DNA of 57,414 bases from CAYMBP01 sp964388745 (GCA_964388745.1 CAYMBP010000006.1:1-57414); one strand, 5' to 3'; positions 36,420 through 46,314 are shown, numbered from the stretch's first letter. Notes: generated by a model not told the origin, from the letters alone. A program made the numbers and translations.

Positions 36420-37029
36420 GAGTCACTCCTCGTGTTGCTTGTTTAGCTATGAGATAGTCAATAACAAATTGAGACCAGAGTTCCATGCTATCATAATACT
36501 TCATGCACTCATCAAGGCTAAGCATAAAACCCTCTTTAAACTCAGAACGAATACTTACCTGATCAGACTCTGCATGAAGAATAAAAGCAAACCCTGCATG
36601 CACCCGACCAATAAGCGATGCTTCATCATTTAATAATCCAAGCGGCTCAAGCGAATAGGCACCTTCATAGCGCACCTCTTCTTCAAACTCTCGAGCACCC
36701 CATTCAGCAACTGTAAACCCTTCACCCATATCTTCTTGACGTAAATGACCACCAATTCCAAGCGTATATTTATTACGCAATTCTTTTGCATTACCATCGT
36801 GTCGACGACGCATTAAAAAATATTTTCCAGCATGAGAGAAAATCATATACGGAATAATCTGTTTATACGCTGGATCTTCTTCCATCTTTGAACGCCATAA
36901 AAATTCTTTATGTTCATCAATTTTTTTTACATAGTCATCAAATGAATTCATTGGAACCATCCCATGAGTCACTTGAGCTTCAAATAATAACTCACGCTTT
37001 ACAACAAGTATTTGTTCATCTTGCTTCAT
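36403..37029 (-). CDS. Nudix-like hydrolase
   Basis: 208 residues. The centre reads like a Nudix domain: YTLGIGGHL, then a GFTVAEWGAREFEEEVRYE block approximating G-x5-E-x7-REUxEE-x-G, with the REFEEEV core intact. Nudix enzymes cleave nucleoside diphosphates linked to another group. The N-terminal 60 residues (MKQDEQILVVKRELLF) are extra and resemble those of phosphoesterase-type Nudix proteins. Translation is probably coupled to transketolase, whose start lies inside its last codons. Confidence 0.75.
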   Translation of the reverse strand: MKQDEQILVVKRELLFEAQVTHGMVPMNSFDDYVKKIDEHKEFLWRSKMEEDPAYKQIIPYMIFSHAGKYFLMRRRHDGNAKELRNKYTLGIGGHLRQEDMGEGFTVAEWGAREFEEEVRYEGAYSLEPLGLLNDEASLIGRVHAGFAFILHAESDQVSIRSEFKEGFMLSLDECMKYYDSMELWSQFVIDYLIAKQATRGVTHEATL

Positions 37030-37122
37030 AAACCAGGCTTTCTTTTTAGAAAAATGAGGACATAATAAAATGTATCTTTTTGTAGTGTATCATAAAAGCG
37101 ACTTCTTGCTTACGAACAAAAA

Positions 37123-37148
37123 CCCCTGTCCAAAATAACAGACAGGGG
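37123..37148 (-). terminator. Rho-independent terminator of the DUF2807 gene
   Basis: A perfect 8-bp GC-rich stem (CCCCTGTC with GACAGGGG) and 10-base loop, followed by five T on the minus strand, 29 bp after the stop. Confidence 0.85.
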
Positions 37149-37176
37149 CCAACAGACTTGATTTTTTTATATTCTT

Positions 37177-38085
37177 TTATATCCAAGAAGTAACAACGGC
37201 ACCATTTGAAAGAACAAATACTCCCCCAGCCCTACCAGTGCTAATAACGGTTGATTTTTTTTGAATTTGGCTAAAGCTCATTTTGCCAGCGCCATAATTG
37301 CAAATATCTGCAGCAGACAAAGCCACTCCCTCAAAAGCTTCATCAAGATTAACTTCTATAAGACCTAAAGAGCTTTTAAAAATACGTCCGCCCTTGCCCC
37401 TAAGACCTACCATATCAATCTTCCCCATGCCAGACATTGAAATAATTTGATTATTAGCTTCACCAGTCAAAGTCAATGATCCCATCCCTGAAAAATTAAC
37501 CTTTATATTGGAGCAATTTATATTGTAAAGAGAAGAATTTGTCATTCCTGAAATAGATATTTTTATACTATTTGTAACTGAGAGACCCTTTGCTGCCAGA
37601 TCTCCCTTCCCCAAAATGCTTACCTCAAAATTATCTAGCTTAAAATTGTCTGACAAAGTAACAGAGCCAGTGCCAGAGAGCAATATTTTTTCAAGCGAGC
37701 ATACCTTAAGATGTATTGATAAGGCCTCTGAGTCTCTCAACTGACAATCTTGTTTAAGGTTAAAAGACAGAGCCTGATCTCGTATTACCGGTTCAATTAA
37801 AGGCAACGTATTTTCATTACTCAGAATAACCATTTTCTCTTCTGCAGCATCTTTAACTTGTTCAATATGTAATTTGCCAAAAGGCAAAGTTACGCTTTTG
37901 AGAGGGCCCTGAATATGATAATCTTTTGATATTTTCCTCCCTTGAAGCGCAACCATTTGAACACCACTCCCACCCTGTTCTGCAGAATTGCCTTTAATCA
38001 TTTTACTAATATTAATCATTCCATGGCAATGCGAAAAAAAAGAAATAGCAACTACAAGCAGCGCCTTCTTAGAAACTAAAAACAT
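37177..38085 (-). CDS. Secreted DUF2807-type beta-structure protein
   Basis: About 302 residues from the ATG at 38083-38085 (AAAAAGG 5 bp upstream; an in-frame TTG at 38112 is less likely). Signal peptide, then a DUF2807 (GIN-like) pattern of short glycine-rich strands: LSGTGSVTLSDN, ILGKGDLAAKG, SGMTNSSLYN, FSGMGSLTLTG, SGMGKIDMVG. The repeats, near 20 residues each, form a beta-solenoid in known members and the proteins are called putative autotransporter adhesins, though function is unproven. It follows the clostripain-like gene cluster on the same strand and may be processed by them; that is inference. Confidence 0.75.
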   Translation of the reverse strand: MFLVSKKALLVVAISFFSHCHGMINISKMIKGNSAEQGGSGVQMVALQGRKISKDYHIQGPLKSVTLPFGKLHIEQVKDAAEEKMVILSNENTLPLIEPVIRDQALSFNLKQDCQLRDSEALSIHLKVCSLEKILLSGTGSVTLSDNFKLDNFEVSILGKGDLAAKGLSVTNSIKISISGMTNSSLYNINCSNIKVNFSGMGSLTLTGEANNQIISMSGMGKIDMVGLRGKGGRIFKSSLGLIEVNLDEAFEGVALSAADICNYGAGKMSFSQIQKKSTVISTGRAGGVFVLSNGAVVTSWI

Positions 38086-38117
38086 ACAAACCTTTTTCTT
38101 AAAGAGTATCAAAGCAG

Positions 38118-38143
38118 TTGAAGGCTCCCCTAAGAGCCTTCAA
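38118..38143 (-). terminator. Hairpin between C11 protease 1 and the DUF2807 gene
   Basis: A perfect 10-bp stem (38118-38127 with 38134-38143) and 6-base loop, about 25 bp after the protease stop. The minus-strand sequence after it lacks a clear U-run, so it may attenuate rather than terminate. Confidence 0.5.
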
Positions 38144-38167
38144 TATAAAACTTATCTTTTTTAAAAA

Positions 38168-39664
38168 TTATAACAAGCTGTTCAATGTAGCTACATGTTC
38201 ACCCAAAAAAGATTCTGATTTAATAATTTTTCTCCACAAAGAATTTTTCCAAAACTCTGTTTGCTCATAAGATTCATGCATTGGATCTCCATATGGATAA
38301 TAAATTGCAACCCCCTTTGCCTTATGATGAGATTGGCCAACTGCATTTGAAACAACCATATTTTCAATAATTATCTTACCTTTATCAATCACATCAACAA
38401 TTTTTTCTGTTGCCTCTTTCCAACGCTTTTCAGACTCTGTCTCTTCACGTCTTCTTCTACGGCGACGACGACGAAGGCGGCCTTGTCTCATGCGACGATT
38501 ACTTTCGCTATCATCACTCAATTCAAGTTCATCTTCAAGCGAGCGCTGCAAAGATTTTGCCTGTATAGCAAACTCGTTATAGAAAGAATAAAGATCTATA
38601 TACTGTGGCATACCAAACTCAATTGACGCTTTACGAGCTTTTGTCTTAATATTATTTGCTCTACGACTATCTAATTCACTATACTCCTCAAAAGCCATAG
38701 CAAATTCATTGATATTTTGTGTAAGCTCGTCAGTCATATCAAGCCTTATTGCTGACTGTGTATAGTCAGATACATGAGACTCTCGATAAAAACGAGCGTA
38801 TCCTGTAACAATACTATGTGCAAGTTCTGCTGGCGTCATTGTTGGATTTTGAGTTAAATCACGTAACCAATACTGATAAGCCCACCCTTCTCCTGGCTCA
38901 AATTCCTCAGACCCTACAAGATAATCTGCATATTGATTTATCTGACAGCAAATCTCATGCATTCCCATATAACAGGCATCCATACCAACAACATCAATTT
39001 TTTTGCCAATTTTTGCTTTAATTTGACTCATAACAGCTGTTAAGCCTTGATTGCTTAAGTAAGTTCCTTGGGTATAGTCATATAAAATACCACGATCATT
39101 AAACTCGGTTCCTTTTTTATCTACCCATGGCATACCTGGAAGCTGCATCCATGATTTAAAAATTTTAGGTTTAGCCATTTGACGAATATGAGTGGTGAAA
39201 CCATCTGAAAGATCTTCAATCCCTGAGCCATGATTCCAAAGAACAAGGCCATACCGTTTTGCAGGAAAGTTATCAACCATCCAAGCAACACTATCAACAA
39301 TTTCTTCTTGAGGGTTAAATCCCATTTCTGAAACTTCAAAAGAATTTTGATCAATACGTCTACCAGATTCTACTTTATAACGCATTGTTTTATTATGCGC
39401 AGGATCATCCCACTGAACAAGTTTATTAATCTTATTTGTTTTTACCATGCCATCTTGCATGCCATTAACATTAAAATCTGCAAAGGGATGCAAGTCATTA
39501 TCAGCCTGAATGAATGTTAAAATTGACCATTCCGGCAGATCTTGCTCAGCTAATTCTTCGTTTTTGCAAATTGAAGGCTCTTTTTCTTTTGCATTCACGT
39601 TTCCTATAACAAGTAATCCTAACAACACAAATTGTGTTATAGGTGTAAGAATACTTTTCTTCAT
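38168..39664 (-). CDS. Clostripain-family (C11) cysteine protease 1 with Arg tract
   Basis: 498 residues from the ATG at 39662-39664 (AAAGGAG before it); signal peptide to about residue 25. The C11 catalytic pair is visible: His145 in LVLWNHGSG and Cys231 in VVGMDACYMGMHE. Members of this family cleave after Arg or Lys. An unusual run of eight or more arginines (RLRRRRRRRRREE) lies around residues 405-418 in a charged insert, a potential self-cleavage site between light and heavy parts. The paralogue upstream (39739) lacks this tract. Likely secreted and aimed at host or surface proteins; the target is unknown. Confidence 0.85.
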   Translation of the reverse strand: MKKSILTPITQFVLLGLLVIGNVNAKEKEPSICKNEELAEQDLPEWSILTFIQADNDLHPFADFNVNGMQDGMVKTNKINKLVQWDDPAHNKTMRYKVESGRRIDQNSFEVSEMGFNPQEEIVDSVAWMVDNFPAKRYGLVLWNHGSGIEDLSDGFTTHIRQMAKPKIFKSWMQLPGMPWVDKKGTEFNDRGILYDYTQGTYLSNQGLTAVMSQIKAKIGKKIDVVGMDACYMGMHEICCQINQYADYLVGSEEFEPGEGWAYQYWLRDLTQNPTMTPAELAHSIVTGYARFYRESHVSDYTQSAIRLDMTDELTQNINEFAMAFEEYSELDSRRANNIKTKARKASIEFGMPQYIDLYSFYNEFAIQAKSLQRSLEDELELSDDSESNRRMRQGRLRRRRRRRRREETESEKRWKEATEKIVDVIDKGKIIIENMVVSNAVGQSHHKAKGVAIYYPYGDPMHESYEQTEFWKNSLWRKIIKSESFLGEHVATLNSLL

Positions 39665-39738
39665 AGATTCTCCTTTCCTAAGAGATACATGACCACTCTT
39701 CAAGAGAGCTTAGAAAAGGAAAATAAAAAAAGCAACGC

Positions 39739-41205
39739 TTAACGCATATTCGATTTTACAAGATCAATCCAAGAACACTCTAAGGCAAACTCTGTTTTTA
39801 CATATGAGCTATCAATATGACTTAGCGGAAAATAAATAGAAAGCCCGCGTGCGTCCATCAAATTTTTTCCTACGGCATTTGCAATAACAGTAGTATCTAC
39901 TGCTTTTAATACATTAGAAATGTGTTTTCGAACATCTGCAACTGATTTGCTTTTATTCTTACGCGCGTCAATAAGATGTCCAAATTCTTTGCAAAATGAG
40001 GAAAGATCAATATAACTGTGAGCACTAAACTGCAAACAACTTCGACGAGCTTTACGAATACTCTCTTCAACAAAAGTTTTATCTGAAGCAGAGCATACTT
40101 TTACAGATGAAACAAGCGCATCAAGAGAACGCTTAAGCTCATCCATTTTGCCTAAATCAATAGCAGATTGCGTATAAAACTGAATCTTATTTTTATAAAA
40201 ATTTTCATATGACCTCACAATTGACTGAGCTAAAGCCTGAGAAGAAAGAGATTTTTCAGAAAGCTCCTTACAGATATTAAAATAGTCCCACCCATTTGCA
40301 AGCTCAACTTCTTGCGAAGCAACCATGTAATCAACATGCTTTCTTGCAAGATAACCAACTTCAACCATCGCCATGAGACAAGCGTCCATACCAAGAAGAC
40401 TAATATTTTTATTACCCAAAACATTCGCCTTAATTTCAGCAAGCGCCTGAGTTAAGTTCTGATTATCCATGTACGTTTTGCTTTGTTCATTAAAGAGAAT
40501 CCCTCGATCGCTAAATTCTTCTGTTTGCCATTGACGCATAATATCGTCATGCTCGTCAATCATTTCATGAGCCTGAGTTAACTCTTTTGTTGTAAGTCCC
40601 TCAATTGAAATACGAGGATTATCTTTTACATAAGACTGATCAATCATAAAAGAAGAACCCGCTTGCCATGGTGGACGAGTATTTCCCCAAGCAGGATCAA
40701 GAATTCCAACTCCATGATTCCAAAGAATTAAAGCAAACTTTTTGGCTGGATACTTTTTCATAGCCCAACGAGCGGCATCAACAAGGTCTTTTGCTTTATT
40801 TCCATCAGACTCACTTGGAAACGAGGAATCAAGAACCATCTTTCCTTGCTCAATTTTATAGCGCCACACCCCTTGTTTCCCTGGCTGAAACCACTGAACA
40901 GCATAAGTAACGTTTTGATTTGAGCCAGATGCTGCTATATCACTTAAATTCTTATCAGCAAAAGAAGATAAATTATTCTTAGCCTGCATATAAATCAAGA
41001 CAGTCAAGTCAGATACACTTTTTTGTTTTGACTGCTGCGCAGGAGCAGCGCAAACAGGAGGAGACATTTTTTTCCGTTGTGATGACTTCGCTGGCTGAGT
41101 TAATCGTCCAGAAACTGATCCCTGACAGGATACAAAAAAAGAAAAAAATCCTATGACCAAAAACAAACAAATAGATCCCCCTTTAAGCTTTTGTATATGC
41201 AACAT
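39739..41205 (-). CDS. Clostripain-family (C11) cysteine protease 2
   Basis: 488 residues. The signal segment ends at Cys27 (FFVSC), which could be a lipoprotein lipobox (imperfect, F at -3). His164 (LILWNHGVG) and Cys276 (LLGMDACLMAM) match the C11 pair. Like its neighbour it has IPxxLTVLIYMQA-type beginnings after the signal and the SDRGILF and YTQSAIDL blocks seen in both. It is a tandem duplicate with a lower level of Arg content. Ribosome site AAAGGAG before the ATG. It lies 74 bp upstream of protease 1 on the same strand. Confidence 0.85.
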   Translation of the reverse strand: MLHIQKLKGGSICLFLVIGFFSFFVSCQGSVSGRLTQPAKSSQRKKMSPPVCAAPAQQSKQKSVSDLTVLIYMQAKNNLSSFADKNLSDIAASGSNQNVTYAVQWFQPGKQGVWRYKIEQGKMVLDSSFPSESDGNKAKDLVDAARWAMKKYPAKKFALILWNHGVGILDPAWGNTRPPWQAGSSFMIDQSYVKDNPRISIEGLTTKELTQAHEMIDEHDDIMRQWQTEEFSDRGILFNEQSKTYMDNQNLTQALAEIKANVLGNKNISLLGMDACLMAMVEVGYLARKHVDYMVASQEVELANGWDYFNICKELSEKSLSSQALAQSIVRSYENFYKNKIQFYTQSAIDLGKMDELKRSLDALVSSVKVCSASDKTFVEESIRKARRSCLQFSAHSYIDLSSFCKEFGHLIDARKNKSKSVADVRKHISNVLKAVDTTVIANAVGKNLMDARGLSIYFPLSHIDSSYVKTEFALECSWIDLVKSNMR

Positions 41206-41276
41206 CTCTACTCCTTTGTTTGCTCTTGATAAACAAGCAAACCCTTTAACCTTTACATTACCGTCTCTATATGATT

Positions 41277-41306
41277 ATGTTAGCGCTTATCACTTAACTA
41301 AGTCAA
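41277..41306 (-). promoter_or_regulatory. Promoter of the C11 protease cluster
   Basis: On the minus strand TTGACT (41301-41306), 18 bp, TAACAT (41277-41282), about 70 bp before the start of protease 2. Moderate -10 match. Confidence 0.5.
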
Positions 41307-41479
41307 TTATTAATAGAAAATAATTGCGCTTTGTTGCTTTAATTTTATGTTTTAACTACGAATAAAAATAGTTCAGAAAGTCATTGGTTTTGATTAAAGT
41401 AGACTAATAAACTTCTTATAAAATCCTGCTATACTGATAAAAATAGAGCTATAGATCAGTAACCCTAGCAAGGAGCACC

Positions 41480-43927
41480 ATGAACTACGACGTAAAAATA
41501 ATTGAAGAAAAATGGCAACGTCGCTGGAAAGATAACCCCTACTTTAAAACAAGCAACAAGTATCCTGAAAAAAAATATTACTGCCTTGATATGTTTCCTT
41601 ATCCATCAGGCTCTGGATTACATGTTGGTCATTGGAAAGGGTATGTTTTATCAGACGTTTATGCTAGGATTAAATTTCTTTCTGGTTATAACGTCTTACA
41701 TCCTATGGGGTGGGATGCATTTGGTCTTCCTGCTGAAAATGATGCCATCAAAAAGAATATTCATCCTGCCACTGGAACTGCAAAAAATATTAGTATATTT
41801 AAAGAGCAACTTAGTCAAATTGGTGCGATTTATGACTGGTCAAAAGAACTTAATACTACAGACCCTCAATATTACAAGTGGACACAATGGATATTTTTAA
41901 AAATGTACAAAGCTGGCCTTGCTTATGAAAGCAATATGCCAATCAACTGGTGCCCAAAATGCTTAACAGGTCTTGCAAATGAAGAAGTCATAAATGGCAG
42001 CTGTGAGCGATGCCATGCGGCTGTTGAAAAAAAACAAATTAGACAATGGGTTCTTAAAATAACTGATTACGCAGATAAGCTTCTTAACGGATTAGATGAT
42101 CTTAATTGGCCAGAAAAAGTTAAACTTATGCAACGTAATTGGATTGGAAAAAGTGAAGGGCTTTTATTTTCTGCCCCAGTAAAAGAAATGGATCTAACAA
42201 TTCAAACTTTTTCTGCACATTTTGAAGCATTTCACTCTGACTCTTTTGTTGTTATCGCCCCTGACCATGATCTGCTTCCCCAGCTAGTTGAGGGAGTTTC
42301 GAATAAAGAAGAGATTCTTGCATTTTGCAAAGCAGTTATTGAAAAAAGAGCAAAGAAAGGATTTGAAGCCGAAAAAGAAACCGAAGGCATCTTTACTGGG
42401 CGCTTTATTATTGACCCTGTTAGCAACAAAGATCTTCCAATTTGGGTTGCAAGCTTTGCTATCAAAGACTATGGGACAGGAATTGTAAAATGCTCTGCCC
42501 ATGATGAACGAGACTTTAAATTTGCCAAAAAATATAATATTCCTCTTAATCCCGTTCTCTTTCCCCCTAATGATGAAACATTAGCCAAGCGGGTTAAAAA
42601 TCTTGAAGAGTGCTATACAGACATGATCAATGGTGTTTTATATGATGACGTATTTCATGGAAAACGAGCTGGAGATGTTCGACAAGACATTATAGAATAC
42701 TGCGAAAAAAAAGGATTTGCTAAACGTAAAACATCATACCGACTACGTGATTGGGTCTTTTCTCGGCAGCGGTACTGGGGAGAGCCAATACCCCTTATTC
42801 ACTGCTCATCTTGTGGAGTCGTTCCCGTTCCAGAAAAGCAACTTCCTGTTGAGCTTCCAGAAGTAGAGCAATATCAACCAACAGGAACGGGAGAGTCGCC
42901 CCTTGCTGAAATTGACTCTTGGGTTAATATTATGTGCCCATTATGTAATGCCCCGGCTAAAAGAGAAACTAATACTATGCCTCAATGGGCAGGTTCTTGT
43001 TGGTACTTTCTTCGCTACCCAAATCCTAACTCTAAAAATGAGGCCTTTAGCTCACAAGAAATGAAATACTGGATGCCTGTTGATTTATATGTTGGGGGCA
43101 TTGAACACGCAATTCTTCACCTACTTTATGCTCGCTTTTACGTCAAAGTGCTTTATGATCTTGGGTATTTGCCATTTGATGAACCATTCAAGCAACTTTT
43201 TAACCAAGGAATGGTCTGCATGCGCTCTCCCATAACCAACAAAGTAGAGAAAATGTCTAAGTCGAAAGGTAATGTTGTTAACCCAAATGATATAGTTAAA
43301 GAATATGGATCCGACACACTACGTATGTACATGCTATTCATGGGACCACCAGAGCTAGATACAGAATGGCAAGAGAATTCAATAAAAGGCATCTATAATT
43401 TTCTCAAACGCCTTTGGGATTACCTTACCAATTCTAAAAATATTTTAGCCAAAAACCAGACACCAGATCAAAATTCACTACAAAGATTTCATCAGTTTCT
43501 CAAAGCATATCAAGACCGATTAACAGACTTTAAAGTCAATACTGCAGTTGCAGCCATAATGGAATATCTTAATGATTTAACAGCCAATAATTATCAAATG
43601 AGTTATCAAATGGCTCAAGATTTTCTTACAAGCATATCTGTCATGGTTCCTCATCTTGCAAGTGAATTACTTGAAACAGAATTTCAAACATCACTTGAAG
43701 AGTGTTCATGGCCAGTATACGATGAACACCTTGCGCATGTAGATACCTACGAACTTGCTATTCAAGTCAATGGTAAACTTAGAGGAACACTTTCGTGCAA
43801 TAAATCTGCAACCCGAGAGAATATAGAACCCCTGGCGCAAGAAATAATACAAAAATGGCTTACACAAGGAACCATTAAACGAGTAATTTTTGTCAAAGGT
43901 CGACTCATTAATTTTGTCGTACAATAA
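41480..43927 (+). CDS. leuS: Leucyl-tRNA synthetase
   Basis: Class I synthetase charging tRNA-Leu, 815 residues, the usual bacterial size. HIGH motif as HVGH (48-51, in YPSGSGLHVGH), zinc-type knuckles (CPKCL..C..C, near 154-177; and CPLCNAP), the editing domain in the middle (about 220-420) with the VAPDHDLLP- and DERDFKFAKKY-type blocks, KMSKS at 591-595, and an anticodon-binding tail. Strong ribosome site AAGGAG before the ATG; an extended -10 (TGC TATACT at 41430-41435) lies 45 bp upstream. The transaldolase gene follows after 21 bp. Confidence 0.96.
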   Translation: MNYDVKIIEEKWQRRWKDNPYFKTSNKYPEKKYYCLDMFPYPSGSGLHVGHWKGYVLSDVYARIKFLSGYNVLHPMGWDAFGLPAENDAIKKNIHPATGTAKNISIFKEQLSQIGAIYDWSKELNTTDPQYYKWTQWIFLKMYKAGLAYESNMPINWCPKCLTGLANEEVINGSCERCHAAVEKKQIRQWVLKITDYADKLLNGLDDLNWPEKVKLMQRNWIGKSEGLLFSAPVKEMDLTIQTFSAHFEAFHSDSFVVIAPDHDLLPQLVEGVSNKEEILAFCKAVIEKRAKKGFEAEKETEGIFTGRFIIDPVSNKDLPIWVASFAIKDYGTGIVKCSAHDERDFKFAKKYNIPLNPVLFPPNDETLAKRVKNLEECYTDMINGVLYDDVFHGKRAGDVRQDIIEYCEKKGFAKRKTSYRLRDWVFSRQRYWGEPIPLIHCSSCGVVPVPEKQLPVELPEVEQYQPTGTGESPLAEIDSWVNIMCPLCNAPAKRETNTMPQWAGSCWYFLRYPNPNSKNEAFSSQEMKYWMPVDLYVGGIEHAILHLLYARFYVKVLYDLGYLPFDEPFKQLFNQGMVCMRSPITNKVEKMSKSKGNVVNPNDIVKEYGSDTLRMYMLFMGPPELDTEWQENSIKGIYNFLKRLWDYLTNSKNILAKNQTPDQNSLQRFHQFLKAYQDRLTDFKVNTAVAAIMEYLNDLTANNYQMSYQMAQDFLTSISVMVPHLASELLETEFQTSLEECSWPVYDEHLAHVDTYELAIQVNGKLRGTLSCNKSATRENIEPLAQEIIQKWLTQGTIKRVIFVKGRLINFVVQ

Positions 43928-43948
43928 ATAAAATATAGAAAGTAGAAC

Positions 43949-44608
43949 ATGAAATTATTTCTTGATACAGCACAACGAGATGTGATAAAAAAATGGGCCT
44001 CTACCGGCCTTATTGATGGCGTAACAACAAACCCTTCACTTTTAAGTAAAGAAGGCGGCAACATCAAAGAAGTACTCAAAGATATCTGCCAAATGCTACC
44101 AAAAGGAGATGTCAGTATTGAAGTTGTTGAAAAAGATCCAGAAAAAGTCTACGCTCAAGCACTTAAAATTGCTCAGTTTGCAGATAATGTAGTTGTTAAA
44201 ATTCCTTTTGATGAAAACTATTTAGAAATTATCAATCGGCTTGTTAACAAAAAAGTAAAGCTAAACATTACGCTTATTTTTACTCCGCTACAAGCCCTTA
44301 TGGTTGCGAAACTCGGGGTAACCTACATTTCACCCTTTATTGGCAGATGGAATGATATTTCTGTAGATGGTTCTCAAATATTAGAAGAAATTATTTACAC
44401 CATAAAGCATTATAATTTATCCTCTCAAATTCTTGCTGCATCACTTCGAACTCTTGCAGATTGGCAACAATCAATAAAAGTTGGTGCTGATGTTGCGACA
44501 GTGCCTCCAGCTCTACTTGCAAAAGCAATGCACCATCCATTGACTACAAAAGGGATAGAGCTTTTTGACCATGACTGGAAACAGTTAGGAAATATAAATT
44601 TTTTCTAA
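43949..44608 (+). CDS. Transaldolase / fructose-6-phosphate aldolase-type
   Basis: 219 residues, the length of the small TalC/FSA class. Schiff-base Lys84 in VVVKIP; other family marks are DTAQRD, GVTTNPSLL (24-32), NITLIFTPLQALMVAKLG and SPFIGRWND. Small-class members act either as transaldolases or as fructose-6-phosphate aldolases; I cannot tell which, so I give no symbol. Together with transketolase it would complete sugar interconversion for ribose supply. It follows leuS by 21 bp, likely one operon with the ankyrin gene after it. Confidence 0.9.
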   Translation: MKLFLDTAQRDVIKKWASTGLIDGVTTNPSLLSKEGGNIKEVLKDICQMLPKGDVSIEVVEKDPEKVYAQALKIAQFADNVVVKIPFDENYLEIINRLVNKKVKLNITLIFTPLQALMVAKLGVTYISPFIGRWNDISVDGSQILEEIIYTIKHYNLSSQILAASLRTLADWQQSIKVGADVATVPPALLAKAMHHPLTTKGIELFDHDWKQLGNINFF

Positions 44609-44631
44609 TAACGGAACTAAGGAGAGGTAGT

Positions 44632-45756
44632 GTGAAGAAAAATTTTCTCTTCTATTTTGCAACTGTCACCATGACTCTTATTATAAGCAAAAGCGTGTGG
44701 GCAAGAAGACACTTGCCCCCCATTGAAGATTTTGAAATAGAAACAGAAAAGCGCCTTGATCCCTTTTTCATTGATCTTATTAGAAACAATCAAGGAATTT
44801 TTCTTAAGCAATATCTTGTAAAAATACCTCATCTTATTCAACTCCACGCCTCTGAATCTGGTCGAACCATGCTTCATATTGCAATAGAATACGAACAACA
44901 AGATATAATAGACATTCTATTAAGCATAGACAACATTAACCCCAATGCTCGTGACAATAATGGCGCAACCCCATTTTTATATGCAGCAAGACAAGGATCC
45001 ATACTCTCTATGGAAAAACTTTTTACCTCGAGCGCAAATAAAAATGACAAAGATTTTTTTGGATTAGGCGGCATTCATTATAATATTATAGGTGAAAAAG
45101 CTAATTATAATACAATTAAATATCTCATCGACAAAGAGCTTAATATTAATGAACAAGACACAAGTGGCGCTACGCCACTTCACTATGCTGTAAAAAAAAA
45201 TATTGATTTAATTACTCTCCTTTTTAAATTGGGTGCAGACCCGAATGTACCTGACAACAGAGGAAACCGTCCTATGCATAATGCCGCACTTATCAACCAT
45301 CCTGCAGCTATTACAACACTCATATGCTACGGAGGATATATTAACACAACAAATCGTCACGGATACAAGCCATTGCATTATGCATTAGCAAAAAATAACT
45401 TTCTTACTGCACAAATTCTTATTAATAAAGGTGCAGAGGTTAATTGTACTGTTACAGGAAAACCTTTTATTTTTTTTATTATTGAAAACTGCATTGATAC
45501 TCATCCAAGTAGCAGCCAAACATTTAAGCTTCTTCTTGAAAAAGGAATGGACTCAAGCCCCTTAATCAGGACAAAGCAAGGCTCTTGGGTAAATGCTCAT
45601 GAATACGCAATTAAAGAGGGCAAGCCTGTTTTTGCAGAGCTCATTCGCCTATCCTGCAACAAAGCAGGTCTCCAAATGAATCAAAATCCTAGTAAAAAGA
45701 AAAAACTCAGAAATGCTCTACCTTTCATTAAATCAAACAATACATTATTTTTTTAG
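44632..45756 (+). CDS. Secreted ankyrin-repeat protein
   Basis: 374 residues with a signal peptide (about 1-24, ending near VWA). Ankyrin repeats run from about residue 70 to 300: for example GRTMLHIAIEYEQQDIIDILL, NNGATPFLYAARQG, TSGATPLHYAVKKN, NRGNRPMHNAALINH and RHGYKPLHYALAKN. Such repeats bind proteins and are common in intracellular bacteria as secreted effectors. GTG start with AAGGAGAGG upstream. The final 50 residues are basic. It is 23 bp after the transaldolase, hence co-transcribed with leuS. Confidence 0.9.
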   Translation: MKKNFLFYFATVTMTLIISKSVWARRHLPPIEDFEIETEKRLDPFFIDLIRNNQGIFLKQYLVKIPHLIQLHASESGRTMLHIAIEYEQQDIIDILLSIDNINPNARDNNGATPFLYAARQGSILSMEKLFTSSANKNDKDFFGLGGIHYNIIGEKANYNTIKYLIDKELNINEQDTSGATPLHYAVKKNIDLITLLFKLGADPNVPDNRGNRPMHNAALINHPAAITTLICYGGYINTTNRHGYKPLHYALAKNNFLTAQILINKGAEVNCTVTGKPFIFFIIENCIDTHPSSSQTFKLLLEKGMDSSPLIRTKQGSWVNAHEYAIKEGKPVFAELIRLSCNKAGLQMNQNPSKKKKLRNALPFIKSNNTLFF

Positions 45757-45762
45757 AATTGT

Positions 45763-45791
45763 TTGAATTTTTAAGCTGACCGCTCTATGGT
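45763..45791 (+). promoter_or_regulatory. Possible promoter of the coiled-coil gene
   Basis: TTGAAT (45763-45768), 17 bp, TATGGT (45786-45791), about 40 bp before the ATG at 45832. Confidence 0.4.
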
Positions 45792-45831
45792 AAATAAACG
45801 TTGTCTGTTTGTTTGAATAAAGGAGAGTTGC

Positions 45832-46314
45832 ATGCTTACCCACCAGACTTTACAAGTAATTACAGCCCTTATCATTACCCAATCTTACTGTTTAGCTAAA
45901 CAAATTGAACAATTTGAACGTCTTCATAAAAATGTAAGTAAAGAGCTTATCTTAATAAGAAAAGATTTTTCACCTGCACAAGAGCGCGTTTACTCGCTTC
46001 TTGATAACATAGATAAGATGTCATCAATCACTAAAAATATTTTAGCCAAAAAAAGAAATTATAAAACTCAATATCTGAAAGCTCTTGATGAAGCCAAGGC
46101 GCGAAACAAAGAATACAATGACTTAGAACGTGCCTATAATGAAAAAAAAGATCAAGCTCAAACATATTTATTACAGCTTGAACAAGAACGTGAGCGAACA
46201 CAATTCTTGGAAAGACAACAACAAGAACTCACTTCTAAAATCAATCTTTATGATGAGACGTTAAATCAAAGTTTAAGCCGTACTTCTACTTCTGAACCAA
46301 TATCACCTCGCTGA
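45832..46314 (+). CDS. Secreted coiled-coil protein
   Basis: 160 residues with a signal peptide (about 1-22, ending near YCLA) and a good ribosome site (AAAGGAG). The rest is charged and helical with heptad-like spacing (KALDEAKARNKEYNDLERAY, QLEQERERTQFLERQQQEL), so a coiled coil or filament-like protein of the outer membrane or periplasm is likely. I recognise no family. Its last 49 bp overlap the convergent tamB-like gene end. Confidence 0.7.
   Translation: MLTHQTLQVITALIITQSYCLAKQIEQFERLHKNVSKELILIRKDFSPAQERVYSLLDNIDKMSSITKNILAKKRNYKTQYLKALDEAKARNKEYNDLERAYNEKKDQAQTYLLQLEQERERTQFLERQQQELTSKINLYDETLNQSLSRTSTSEPISPR

Noticed and set aside
38440..38480. CGA/CGN-rich stretch in the C11 protease 1 gene as a DNA repeat
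   Set aside because: The codons for the Arg tract vary, so it is a protein feature rather than a simple DNA repeat.
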